DNA of 64,000 bases, taken from contig NC_060257.1 of NCBI RefSeq assembly GCF_921293095.1, positions 67,526,472 to 67,590,471 on the forward strand. The letters run 5' to 3'. The notes below the pieces were generated by a model. It made no database searches. It was not told where the DNA came from and saw only the letters and a program-made list of their open reading frames with translations. Position 1 is the first letter of the stretch. The number at the start of each line of letters is the position of its first letter. Made by a program: the position numbers and the translations under genes. Source of the stretch: Ischnura elegans (Eukaryota; Arthropoda; Insecta; Odonata; Coenagrionidae). Shown here in pieces: positions 24,249-37,000 of this stretch.

Positions 24249-25604
24249 CACGTTCGCTGCGGAATGACCCACTGGTGGGTTCTACCTGACCTACTCCCTC
24301 AGCAACAGCAAATATATTACATATTCTCCTTCATTTTGCAGCTGTCACCATTTAATGAACTGTAAAGACACAAAACTTGGTGTGGCTATTCTATACATGG
24401 GAATGGATAGTTTGAGGCATTTTTGAAGATTTTTTTATTCAATATACATGGGAATGTATGGTTGCAACCATAAATTAATTTCATAGACATTAATAACCAT
24501 GGGTTTTGGGGGATAAAACCCCCCCCCAGAGCTCAGAGAAATTTTTAAGTTTAATCCATTTTACTTAATTGGATTGATATTACTAATAGAATAGTGTAAG
24601 GATCAATAAAATATCCCTCAGAAAGCCTTAAACTCACCATTTTGAACAATTTATCTTAAAATTCCGCAATTTATTAACCCCTTGCGCTGTAATGACGAGT
24701 CGAGCTCGTCATGAACATTCGATGCCAAACCGCGTAATGACGAGTGTATCTCGTCACTGGATTTTCATAATTTTAGCACTATTTAGAGGAAAATATAATT
24801 ATTTTGAACATTCATGGTATATATGGTTAAAACATTTCATGAATAATTTAATATGGTTTGAATAGTTAAAACATTCATGGTATACATGAATAATTCATAT
24901 TTCATGAAACGTGATGCATTGGAAGGATAAAAATTATTTTCTTCGAGTAACGATAGCTGTGTTCTCCATGTTTAATCATCACATTTTATTTCACGTTTCT
25001 GCGTTGATTAGAAAATATCATTTCATTACCTATCATTTAAAAGAGAACCACAGAAAAAATAAATAGGGAATAGGAGCACGATATTCCGAAAATTAATCTG
25101 AGTGGAAGGGGTTAATCTCGCACCTACCGCTTATCCTGGTATTCCGGTGGGTATTCCAAACCCCCACACACCCCGGTATCAGTTGCACCTAAACCCCCCC
25201 AGCCTTAATTCCTAGCTGCACCCCTGCACCCATGGCCCAACAATGGGCCTCACTGGAGTTTGAAACAGGGAAGGGAGGAAAGATTTGATGTTTTCCGGGT
25301 GAACAGACTGCATAAAGAGTACTCCGGATCGCCACTTGGTCAGGGACTACATTACTGCCAGCATTTCAATGGTCAACTCTGCCATCGTTCTAGCCTTAGG
25401 GTTATGACTCACAGCCCTGAGGAGGACAACCTAGGCCAGCATCGGAACAGACATCGGTTGGCAGAAATGCAGTTCCTGATCCAAGCGGCGATCCCTAGAA
25501 CTCTTTATGCAGTATTTTCACCAGGAAAACACCAAATATTTCCTCCCCTCCCAGGTTCAAACTCTTTACACAGGGAAGGTAGATTCATATCTGCAGCGAA
25601 CGTG
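24249..25604. mobile_element. Outer TTAA-flanked piggyBac-like element
   Basis: TTAA at 24245-24248 and 25605-25608; ends CACGTTCGCTGC are perfect inverted repeats. Just inside the left end is a hairpin, GACCCACTGGTGGGTTC. A smaller TTAA element (24678-25111) is inserted in it. No transposase was recognised. Confidence 0.75.
24678..25111. mobile_element. Inner TTAA-flanked MITE
   Basis: TTAA at 24674-24677 and 25112-25115; ends CCCCTTGCGCTG and CCCCTTCCACTC (inverted, partial match). Two hairpins follow the left end, ATGACGAG..CTCGTCAT and ATGACGAG..CTCGTCAC. 434 bp. Confidence 0.72.
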
Positions 25605-25608
25605 TTAA

Positions 25609-27961
25609 TTAACTGCTTTAGCCAATTTTGCAATGTGGAACTTCATTGGCTTAGCTTCTGTGGCCATTGTAGGATGCATTACAAGGAAATCGTTAACATT
25701 AGTAACTGTTACTGATTATTTATGGAGGGAGGGAAGATTAATCCTTGCCACCCAGCCAAGAGGGCAACAAATCGCCCACCTCATCTTTAGAATTCAGAAA
25801 CTCACTGCATGTTCAACCACAATTTCCATCCTTTTGCTGGGCACCTGGAGTTTTCCCCAGACTATAACCCAATTTTCCCATCATTTCCAGTCCGGATTTA
25901 TATTTCCCTGAGATTTTCATGATTTCAGGCATGAACCAATACATCCTGCATTTCTGCTTCAGCATTTTCTTTTCATTTCCATACCATCGAAAACAGCACA
26001 TGCTGGCCTTTTACTTCATGGTTTACAATTCAACTAATTAACAATAACACGTGCACGGACAAACATGCCCAGACTGGGCTCGAATCCACAATCCACTCTG
26101 TTTATCAGGTGAGGACTTTACCCTGCAATAAGATGATGCATCCAGCAATGGCCACAGAAGGTTGGCGAAAAAGCTATCATACACGGCAGAAATCAAAAGG
26201 GACAAAAGTAAATCATCTGAAGACCTTCGAACTCCTAATAAGCATAAGAAAATGACAAATTACCTTCAGAGCAATTTAATACTTAGATCAGCAGGCCCCA
26301 GTTATCCCAGAGTCTACCGCAGTTTTCCCATTGTTCCTAATAATTGATCAGAAAAAGCCTGCACTGAAGATTTTCTGGATGTAATGATGTACTTTTTCAT
26401 CATAGCCTTTCAACCAATTTCATTAGGATATTTTAAATCTTCATTTGTAGTAGTTCATTCAAGGAAAAACACTAAGCTCAAAATACTGTGCTTTATGAAA
26501 ATTTTTACTATGCACAAGCATTATTGCCGCTGTTTCAATTCCTGCCTACTGGTAGCACAAGAGCACAAAATTAAATTGCAGTTTTGCGCATAAAGGAGCT
26601 GTGATAAAATTTCATTGCGATGGAAGATTTCAGTGGGTTGTCTAGCTGCCAGTACAAAAATTATAGGTAAATGACAAGAAATGTGTTTTAAGCCACTTTT
26701 TCCTGAATAAAAACAATTTATTGGATCATATGGTGGACTCGAAAAGCACACAATCCAAATTTTTTTTCATATCAGTTGCTAGCAAATAGATTTTTTTTTT
26801 GCTTTAACTCAATATTTAATGCTGCATAGGAACATTTTGATCTGTGCCAGTCTTTACAATCTTAGTGTTTTATAGAAAAGATGTGACTCATTATTAGAAA
26901 AAAATGAGCCTTACTACAAAGAAACCATAGGTAAGAGAATAATCAAAGCGCTTAACTAACATGAGCTCATTTAAATTTCACAACACTATTAAGACTTAAA
27001 GAAATTCCCAAAAGTGGTTTTGTGATTGTGCAGTATTTGTGAGGCCTTAATAGGAAAAAAGTTGTTTTACAAATAAAAAAAAGAAGCCAGACGAAAAGGA
27101 GTTTTTGTCATTACGTACTAATGCATAATTCTAATGACGTGTACATTAATCACTTTTTGAATGGCAACATCTATAATTGCAAATAATTACGGAAAGTGGG
27201 GAAAAGCTTCTTGTTCCTTATAATTAATTGTGGAATAACGAGAACACCCAAAAAAGATTTGAATCCATTTTATTGCTAATAAATGAAGGAGCATTTATCT
27301 CCAGTGCACACCAACTTTCAATTTTTATGATTTACGAAAAAAAATGCCTAGACAATCGTTTATTATTATGGGAGAAACTAATGCAGAGCATAAGTGATTT
27401 TTCAAATCGAACATAGTAAACATAGAGAACAGGGTTTAATAGCAATGGGGAGTGCATTTTGCCAGGAAAAATTGATATTTTGCTAGTTTGTTACTTGTTA
27501 CAATTGAGCATATGGAAGTGCTTCCCTTTTCTGTTACCAGTTTGGTACACATGACTAATGTTAAAAGCTTTGTTATGCAAATAAATTCCAAGTTTTTCCA
27601 AAACCTGTCTCGTTTGTTATTTCCAATCCTTCTCCTGGCATGTCAAACAAACAAAGATACAGAATACTGCTACACAAAAGACATAATTTGTGATAGTACG
27701 GCAGGCTGTTCAACAAGCAACCCAGTGATTACAGACACTCCTTAAAATACTGGCTCTATGAATCAAATCAAGAAGAAACAGCGAACACATTTCATTTAAA
27801 TGTGAGAATTACATAACAAACAAAACCAAAAATATACATCATCATTAAGAACATTTTTTCATCAAATGTACCCATTTAAAACCACAAAAGGCTGATGATA
27901 TTAAAAAACAAACATTGATTGCATACATTTAAAAACAAGCATTAATCAACACACATTAATT
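25609..27961. other. Between the two converging genes, including the likely UBR4 3' UTR
   Basis: No gene recognised. Minus-strand AATAAA signals at 27359-27364 and 27269-27274 could end the UBR4 transcript about 600-700 nt after the stop. Confidence 0.45.
26068..26140 (-). repeat. Possible tRNA-derived repeat
   Basis: Minus strand has GGATTCGAGCCCAGTCTGG, a B-box-like element, after AAAGTCCTCACCTGATAAAC. Weak evidence. Confidence 0.3.
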
Positions 27962-28026
27962 TTATGTCAGACCTTGGAAAAGGTCCAATAAATAAGTATC
28001 TGGATTAGATATATCACCAAGCAGAC
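27962..28026 (-). CDS. UBR4: UBR4 last exon and stop
   Basis: Short terminal exon (65 nt with TAA at 27962-27964) encoding [20 protein letters not shown] and the final residue. It matches the family ending, which in human reads GLLSEITDPESFLKDLLNS. The acceptor has a strong T-rich tract. Found only by splicing logic because it is too short to appear as an ORF. Confidence 0.92.
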
Positions 28027-31000
28027 CTGAAAAAAAAAGAAAATTTTAATTACAGTATTACGCCTACTTTTCAAAAATTGTACTACACAATAAAATATAC
28101 ACACTTAGGCCTTCTAGAGGTTATTTGATTTTCGGGTACATTGATGGCTATGAACATTTTGCATCAATCTATTCTTTAATCTGAATGAAACATTAATAAT
28201 TCACAAGACTAATTAAAATGGGCGATCTTTTACAAGCTATTCATACAAAAAATGTGTGTATATTCAAGCCAAAATACAGAAGAGTATTATTTGTTAAAAC
28301 AATAGCTACTTTTAAAAAGGCATATACCCAGGTAAGAGCATTTGGAGAATTGCAATGGATTGTTTCAGAGGTTTTGTTAAGTTTGTATTTCACCCCGATA
28401 GGACTGGTGCTTATCACACTCCATCAATAATTGCCAAACACCTACATTAAAATATAAATTTACTTATTACAATTAGATATTTACTCAAGAGGCAACTTTC
28501 AGGTATCAAATCCACATCTGCTGTTGCTGCAGTAAGCAACTATAATCTACAGCCACCTATCAGATCCTAATGACACAGGATGAATGGGTGCATGCTATGG
28601 GAACCTTACCAAAAAAAGATAGGTAAGTGAGAATTACTTCGCACCTTTATTTTCTACTGGTTCCATTTCAGTCATCAAATTCAGCTCTGTTGTTTTATTT
28701 ATGTACTGAAGACCCTTGCTTTACGACATTAATCTGTTCCAGGGGGCTGATCACAAAATGAATTCCATCGCTTGTCAAGTCTATATTATTTCTGGACGGT
28801 GAAACAGCTTGATGAGCCGGAGCACAAAAAAATTCTGATGTGTCATAAAAATTTTTTCATTGAGCAACGAGGCATAGAATTTCATAAGTGTTGATGTTGC
28901 GCAAGTGGAAACAATTAAGGTGCAATTGGAATTTTAAAAAGTGCACAAGATCGGCTCCAATCGTATGCCAAATCCATCGCAAGTCAAACCCAATGCAAAG
29001 CTGGGGTTTACCATATCTTGTAAAAGTCACCATCATATGAACCAATAGATGCAATAGTCACGTTGATACATTCACTTACCAACAACATCACAAAATTCAG
29101 AAAATGATGTACACGGCAGAAGCTCCTCCCTATACACAGCAAGAAGCGATTCAGAAGCTTTGAGAAGGGCCTCATCATTGTGGCGAATGTAATCTGCAAG
29201 GACTGAAGGCCACTGATCATCTCCACTAGCAGCTACTTTCTGCAAAAAGGAATGCATATCAGAGCATTAATAAAGAAAGAAATGTTGCACAAACAGGAAT
29301 GGTGAGAAACCTCACAGTAACAATCTGCACATTATTCATCATTCGAAGGCACTCGATTCTTCGCGATAGTACAATATGATAATCCCTCCAGCTGCTAATC
29401 CAAGAATAAACACAGGTTGGGGAATGGTTCATTCTTGTTGAATTCCATGATTCCAGTGGATTTTTTATTTGCCCTTTAATTGGGGGTTTTGGGGGTATTT
29501 GGGTCAGACAATCAACAGCCTAGTTCACGGAAGGGCAGAGAGAAACTCGGTAACTAAATTAGGCTTTAAGTCCGGATTCATTATTCCATTTAAATCCATA
29601 TATCCATTATTATCAAATAGATTGAGGGCCACACTTGAAGGAGCCTTAACTCAGCACTTGTCCAGGGATTAGGATACCCCTGAAAAATCTCTGCCACTAC
29701 TAAGATTTGAACACAGGCCAACAGGGAGAGAAGTGAACACACTTGCTTAAACAACATCCTTAATTTTTAGCTGGAGATTCCCTGAGCTGAAAAATAAAGA
29801 TTTCTTACCTTGAAGAAGTGGTTATAGATGCCATCCACAAGTCCAAAGAGGATCAAATACGGTTTGTAGATGGCATAATCTTTCGGAGTGGCATCCGCCA
29901 ATCTTCCGGTTGCTCCGCTGCCCACATCAGTGTGTCGTGCATGGGCACACACCAAGAGGCGTCTCAAGTGCGACAGTCTCGTTCCCTGGCTCCACCTCTG
30001 CCCCGAATGAAGCAGTGGGGATAAGGCAGCATAGTACAGGGGCCCATCAGCCTCAAAGGATGAGTCCAACCAGCGATCAGGGACAGTGTTGTCCAAGTAC
30101 GTGGTAAGAGCCTTCTCTTCTCTCGGACCAGAGCGTGTTCTGCAAGTAGAAAGAAATTTCTAAGATGAAATTTATAACCTTAACCCTATCAGGCCCAGCA
30201 CCTAATAAATTGGAGTGACATTTTCATCTTACAAGAGGATTTCAATGAAATCGCCTATGAAAATTAAGCAATTAAAGATAATAATAATGCTTTGTTAAGA
30301 ATTGGAACAGAGAAATGGGACCAAGAGCCAATTCTATGGGCTCGGAATCATGAACAACAAAAAATGGAACTGACAAATTATTATATTAAATTCAAAATAA
30401 AAACACAACAAGAATTTCAACAGTTTTCTGAATGATGTAATATTTATCAAACTGGCAAATACTTGATGATTTTACGGCTGATACCAATTTCATTCCAAGT
30501 AAGACATGAGTTAGGACTATATCCATGCATGCTCCATGATTGCAAGGCCATTCAAAGGTATCAGCATGAGAATGAGAGGCACATATATCTATAATAAATG
30601 TGGTACATTATGAAGAAATATCATTTGACTTATCCTTCAAATATGACTTTTTCAGGGGATAAATTATTCATTATCCATTGAACTCCATGACTTAACAGAC
30701 ACGCAAAAATTCCTTCAATTTTCAGATATTCCGGATGACTGGTGACTGTGATGGCACCATAAGTACTTACGTGTTTATGACATAGAGGGCCATATGAATA
30801 AGGTACGGGACAAGGTGCATGTTCGATTGAGGGCCGCCACCACCAGTGTCTTCATGGAAAGCACGCTCTTGAGAAAATCGCAGGAGCAACAGTTTCAGAT
30901 CGTGCACTGTTGAGCTATAGCTGATATCCCTGTAAGTAAAAAAAATTGAAAACATTACAGTCAAGTACATCTTTGAAAACAGGAAATGAATGACTTTTAA

Positions 31001-34000
31001 TAAATAACATACATATTTACTAGAAAAGTGCATAGTATGGGGGAATTAGAGTACCTTCCCGCCACACCCGATCTACTTCTTTACTCCATATTCCTACACC
31101 CAGGCTATCTGTAATTAAGCGCTCACTTTTCCATAGGCTCCCCCTTTTAATAAATACTCCACCCAGTGATATTGATCCGTTTGGTCTGACACTTAAAAAT
31201 TTTACTCATCGGGCATTAACATATTTATCGCATAAATGACTATATAGCCGGATAAATGTTTGTTTTTCTTTTTTATTGTATTTAAATTTGTAACAAATAA
31301 TTATTCTTTAATTATTTGATATTTGTTGTTATAAGTGCACTTTAAATTGGCAGTATTGCTGTATGTGTATCTCTTTATTGAAATAAAAATAAAATTGAGA
31401 AGGATATGAAATATGAAAGAATTACATACACCCATGTCTCGTATAGCGCAAGGGATGCGTTCCTCGGGGTCTTTGCGCTATACGAATTTGCGTTATACGA
31501 GAGCGTTTTATCATTGGGAAGATAGGGATGCGTTCCTGGTAGGATAGGTCTTGGGTATTGAATTTCCTCTAAAACATCTATATTCCCATAAAAAGCCTTA
31601 GAAAACATTATTTATATAAATTTTTATAGTTTAAAACATCTTTAAAGATAGTATGCACGCATTCAAAGACTTTTATTCACGTTAAAAAAAATTCTTACGT
31701 GCTTTTGAAATTCCCTCCTGTCGTGCGGGTGGGCTAACATCTGCTATCTCAGGGGATCGTAATGCGTTGCCGGCACTTGACGATTTTTCAAACTAGTCTA
31801 AAAACAACTATTGTGTCACCCAGGCCCTTTTGTCGCTCATCAAAATGACAGGAAAATGCTACTTCGAATGCCATTTCATAGCTAGCGGAGTTTATGAATG
31901 ATAAATCATTTTAATTTGAAGTCCTCCGAGCCATTAGCAGCTACGTGAAACAGTCTTTAAATGCCTTGAAACCTGACCCAGGTTTTCCTTCCCTGAAAAT
32001 GAATGAACGAGATTGCATTCTTTTCCAAAACAATATCGTCTCGTCAACACTAAAAACTGGTTGAGGGGGAAAGGAGCCACTTTCAATCACAGCTTGGAGT
32101 TCATCAGAAAATGTTGCGGTGACTGCGCTATCAACACTTGCATATTCACCTGATATCGCCGCACTGAAAATACCTGCTTGCCGTTTAAATGCTGGAACCA
32201 ACCGGAGCTTTCACTAAATGTCTCTGAGCGATTACCACTCCCGTCTTTTTGTACTGATTCTCTATTAACTTTCCGTATGTGTAGACCGCTTGGTTGAAGT
32301 TGGTGCGGCTGAGGTCACTGATGTTTTAACTTCGTCTTTATTCTGAATAAGGCATCGTACGTTTAAACTTCCGTGCAATATCGCTTTGACGCTCTCCATT
32401 TTCAAAGCAATTGACCTCTTTCAATTCCTCTTCTAGGTTTATAGTTTTTATTGATAAATTCTTGATTTTTCTACATGCATTCCTATTTTTTGCCATATTC
32501 TCTTGGTTTTTACTCTGTATGGATCTATCTAAATCACCTTCCACTGCTGAACTGTATTCCTGAGACGCAGAAGGCCTAAGACTGCGGGGAGGGAACGAAG
32601 CCATTGTGTTTGAGACTCTATAGCGGACCCTTTTATGTGTTGATGCTATTCATGCGCAACTCGGCCACCGCTCCATTTCTCCCCCGTGAATACCGATGGC
32701 CTTGAAGGCTTCAGCGTAGACGCTCTACCTGGAAGTCAATCGCCCGATAACCTATGACGGCAAAAATACGTCTCAAACCGTATTGCTGAAAAAAAATCAT
32801 TTCCACTAGCCTCACGCTTAATTAACGATCTAAATTATTTATTATCATTCTGTTAAGGAGACGAGATAAATTACTTCGGTAAGCCGGCTATCTGGACCCA
32901 ATGACGAGTAATACTTTTGGCCATTGCACAGCAATAGATTTCGATTAATATATAAACAAAAAAGAAGCTTTGAGGCAAGCAATAACATTAATATGCGTAA
33001 AATGATAGAAGTTTCGTTTGTACTTCGCGCAAGTTCACGTTTTATACGAGAGCGTTTAAGAGTTTTGATTAGGCTACACTGCGTTGCAATGTTTCCCCGA
33101 GGAACGTATTTGCGCTATATCGAAATTGCGCTAATCGAAATTGCACTATACGAGACATGGGTGTACATTTGAATCATCCAAACATGATTAATACTATTGT
33201 AGCAAGCTACTTCAAAATTAAAAATATAGTTAATGACAGCATTTGAATAGATACCTAATATCATTAAGCTATTTTTATAAGAGGTATTTACAAATTTTTA
33301 CTAAGTTCAGTCCAAGGCAAATTTCCCTTGAAAAATGTTTAAAAAAAAAAAAAAACAAAATTCTAAGAGAAAGAACGTCTTTAAATACTATGAGATGCAT
33401 AGTAGGGTTCAAAAAGTATGCTTATGTGCATCATATGATTCAAGAGCCTCCTGTAAGATACACCCACTACAAATATTGCTTTTTTTAGATAAAGGCGATT
33501 AAAAAATTTATATTTATTAAGCTTAGCGCTTAGGGTTACACTACTTTCAACTAATGGTGATGTCTCTACTTCAACTCCCAAGTTGAATTCAGCAATAATA
33601 TACTTAACAATTGTATCACCATTCTCAAAAAATTGGCAAAATTTTTTACAAATCAGATATAAAATTAAGTAGCTTGTTCCATTTGTTGCACTGATGACAA
33701 ATAAGTTATTCAGGAATAAAATTAGAGTGATGAAGGTAATTATTGCGACATAAAGGAATTTTAAAATTGCAACTAAACCTTCACTTGAACTTCTAAGGTT
33801 TTTGCCCAAATTGACTCAAACTCAACTTGAAAAATTCGGATTTGCATAGCTCTAGAATTAAAATTAGGAAATTATAAATGAAATTGAAAAAGAAAGAGAA
33901 ATGACTGAACATCATGCTAAGATGGTGCAGTCTCAAGTTTGTTTTCAATGTATGTACCCACCTGTGCCCAGTGCATTCCTGCAGATAAGTGTTGTGCCTG

Positions 34001-37000
34001 GCGAGGCATGAGGCAAACGCAGATTCAGGCACCTGTGGACCCCACAGAGGCAAAAGACCGTTGCACTTGGTGTTGGCATTCTGCAATGCAGCCGATTCCC
34101 ACTCATCCCGAGCACGTGCAAGTCTGCCAAGGGATAAAAAGGTATAGCATCAATATATAAGGAACATCAGAACCACACAACTACAATACAGGCAGTCCCT
34201 AACTTTCGCACACAATGCGTTCCTGAAAACATTTACGGAAGTTGAACCATTGAGTTCCATACCAATTAGGGGTTACGTTCCAAAACAGCGAAATATACAT
34301 ACTGTACCTTATTTTCTGCACAGATTTTATTTTAATTAACTAATGTTTAATGATAAATTAATAAAATTCCTCACATTAAATAATGTCTTTCAAAAATACG
34401 CAGAAAATGTAAATAAAAGTAAAAAAAACAAGAATTCCGTTGCGTGTACCAATTAATACTTCCTCTCGGTGTTGACATTCCACTTACAATGTCCATTATA
34501 AATAAAAAGATTCATCAAGAAGTATAACAAAATGCAATTGTTGAACCCTCACTCTGGATACATTAAAATTTTTACTACTCGTTTTCCTCGACGGGTGACA
34601 TCGATCGTCACATATCGCAGGGTATTTCTTACACTCCTACTTTCTCCGACCACAAGGTGACATGCTCAGCATGAGTAACCTCTATCATAATTGACGAGAA
34701 AAAAAATTTGGTGAACAATCCAATTGGAAAGCATAAAACTCAATTTCCATGAAAACGTTGACAACCAGTGAAAAATTGCTATGGAACATAATAAAAGATT
34801 TTCCTTTTACCCAATCATTTCAGTTCTTATTTAAATTGGGAATTTGAAGGAATTTTTGATAAGGTATTACTTAAGCAGAATCAAATGGGAAGAGAACTAA
34901 AATATCAAATGACATTCAGCAAAATGTGACTTGATTATTTAAATATTTTTAAACTATTCTCAAATTTTTCATTGAATTAAGGTGTTTATAACTCTGGATT
35001 CAATTAATAAGAAGTTAAACATAACTAAACATACCTGACAGCAGCCATGTGGCAGTCAACATGCACCACGTTGAAGTGAGTCACTGTGCTGTAGCCAAAC
35101 GTTCTCCTTGACTTTGAACTCACTCCTCCAGAGGCGGATCCTGCTGAGCCACTACCAACAGTCTCAAACTCTTCGACAGGGCAGCGCTTGGTAAAAGTGT
35201 ACACACCCAAGACCTTAGTTGGCTGAAACTTGTAACCCTCACGGCATATTACGCAAACGGGCCCCGTTTCCTCTCCCAAATCTTCCATCTGCTGTGCCAA
35301 TAAGCCACTGGCAGCTGTGACCTAATCATTAAAAAAAAGCATGTTTTAAAACCAGGTACACACTCATGCATCAAGATGGAGTTCCCTGAATTTTGCAGAC
35401 TTCAAAGACTATTTTAGCAATGTCCTAGACTGTTTCATTATATGTATTTCATAGAGTACTGATCTTTACTGACCGCGATGTTCAATTGATTAAGGTATAT
35501 GTCCAACATAAGGCTAGCAAAAAATCATCATTAAATTTTTACAGCAAATATGAATTTTCCACACTATTTTTAATTTTCCCCAACATTCAATGAGTTTCCA
35601 TTCACAATGAAATTCCATGACCTCCCCTGATTTTCCAGGTACATATTTGGGAAGAGTGATCACCCAGAAAATTTATTTAAAAGGTAATAGTAGTGGCAAT
35701 TTCCATTCATTATGTTATATATTTTCCACACAGTAAATCTTAAAAAGTTTTGCTGAGATAAATTTCAATGTTTATAGCCATGAATAAATTATTTTTGAGA
35801 AATAAGCGAGGACTAATCAGCATTGCTTGCTTGGAGCCCAGCCATTGAAAATAAGACTATTGGTCGTAGTGGTGGACACAGAAACAGAACTGTGCATGGG
35901 CTAACAGGAATACGCTTCCAAAGCAAGGCGCATAAAAGGTCGAGACCTGTCTTCCCAGACCTATGCAGGAGAGAGTACAAGAATGGAAAGAGAGAAGCAC
36001 CACTGTAATATGAGACCACAAATACCTACGGGGTAAGGATAGGTGGAAGGATGGAATTCCACTCTGTCATTTGGGTGATGAGGGCTACCACAAGCAAAAC
36101 CAAATTCACTCTTCCGAGAGAAATGGTAGACTACCATATGAGAAGAATGATCCAGAGTCTTTCTTAACCTTCAGTCTGGCGCAATGAAGCTGGCACAGCG
36201 TGAGTTTTTTTTCATTTCTCCTTGACACTAGGCAGCATAGACCCTTAATACTTATAGTAGCTTTTTGTTTAGCACAACAGAGCAAAATAAAAGCATTAAC
36301 CTTTTCGAGCCGAGCTCCTTCGCGGGAAGTTGCTTCTGGCTCTACGAAGGGTTTGAGATTTTCTCTTTCGCCCCGTACGGAGTTTTTTTTCGGCTCGGGA
36401 CTGACCAGGTAGTCGCTTCCTCCCCTTAATGACCTTTCCTAGTGGGGATAATCCTCAACCCTTTTCCCCGAGAGCGGCCCATCCCGGCGTACTTTTGCGG
36501 TCAGTTAATTGTTACCAGTGCAATTTTAATTTTTTTTAATTGTTACTGTTGCATTAAATGTCAGTTCATCAATGTATTCCTTTCATTTTGCAATGCCTGT
36601 AGAACTTTTAAACGAAGTTTTACGGTTATTTTTATGGTTTTCAGCAAAACGGCATTACATCATGGACCAACAAATACTTTAAAGGGAATGAAATCTTTCA
36701 ATGTTCCTTTCAATATCTATTATTTTAAAGCAAATTTGCTTGCATAAATATAAATTCATATTACGCACGAAATAAGAAAAAATACAAAACAGAATAAATT
36801 TCCCATCCTTCTTTTGCATCCGGGCTTTGGACCGGCGAAGTTTCAGACACATCGCTATCCGAGCCACCATCCTCGTCTTCACTGTCTGTTTGCGTGAGTA
36901 TTTCCAGGATCGATTGATCCGTTACTAGCCGGGACATTTTCCCAGTGCAAGTTAAGTCCAGGAAATTTGCCTAACGCTCCTCTCGGCCAAGCAACCCCGA

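Noticed and set aside
25260-25715. 151-codon plus-strand ORF
   Set aside because: It overlaps the end of a TTAA element, has no recognisable domain, and contains a CTGAGGAGG..GGAAC stretch that at most is a very degenerate relative of the hammerhead repeats.
33381-33809. 142-codon minus-strand ORF in a UBR4 intron
   Set aside because: Hydrophobic AT-driven composition, no recognisable domain, and no place in the UBR4 frame.
33939-34160. Plus-strand ORF over UBR4 exon 12
   Set aside because: Antisense shadow of a conserved UBR4 exon.
35823-36120. Cys/His-containing frames resembling a piggyBac C-terminal zinc finger
   Set aside because: Similarity required jumping among frames and lies outside the piggyBac-like element limits; too weak to call.
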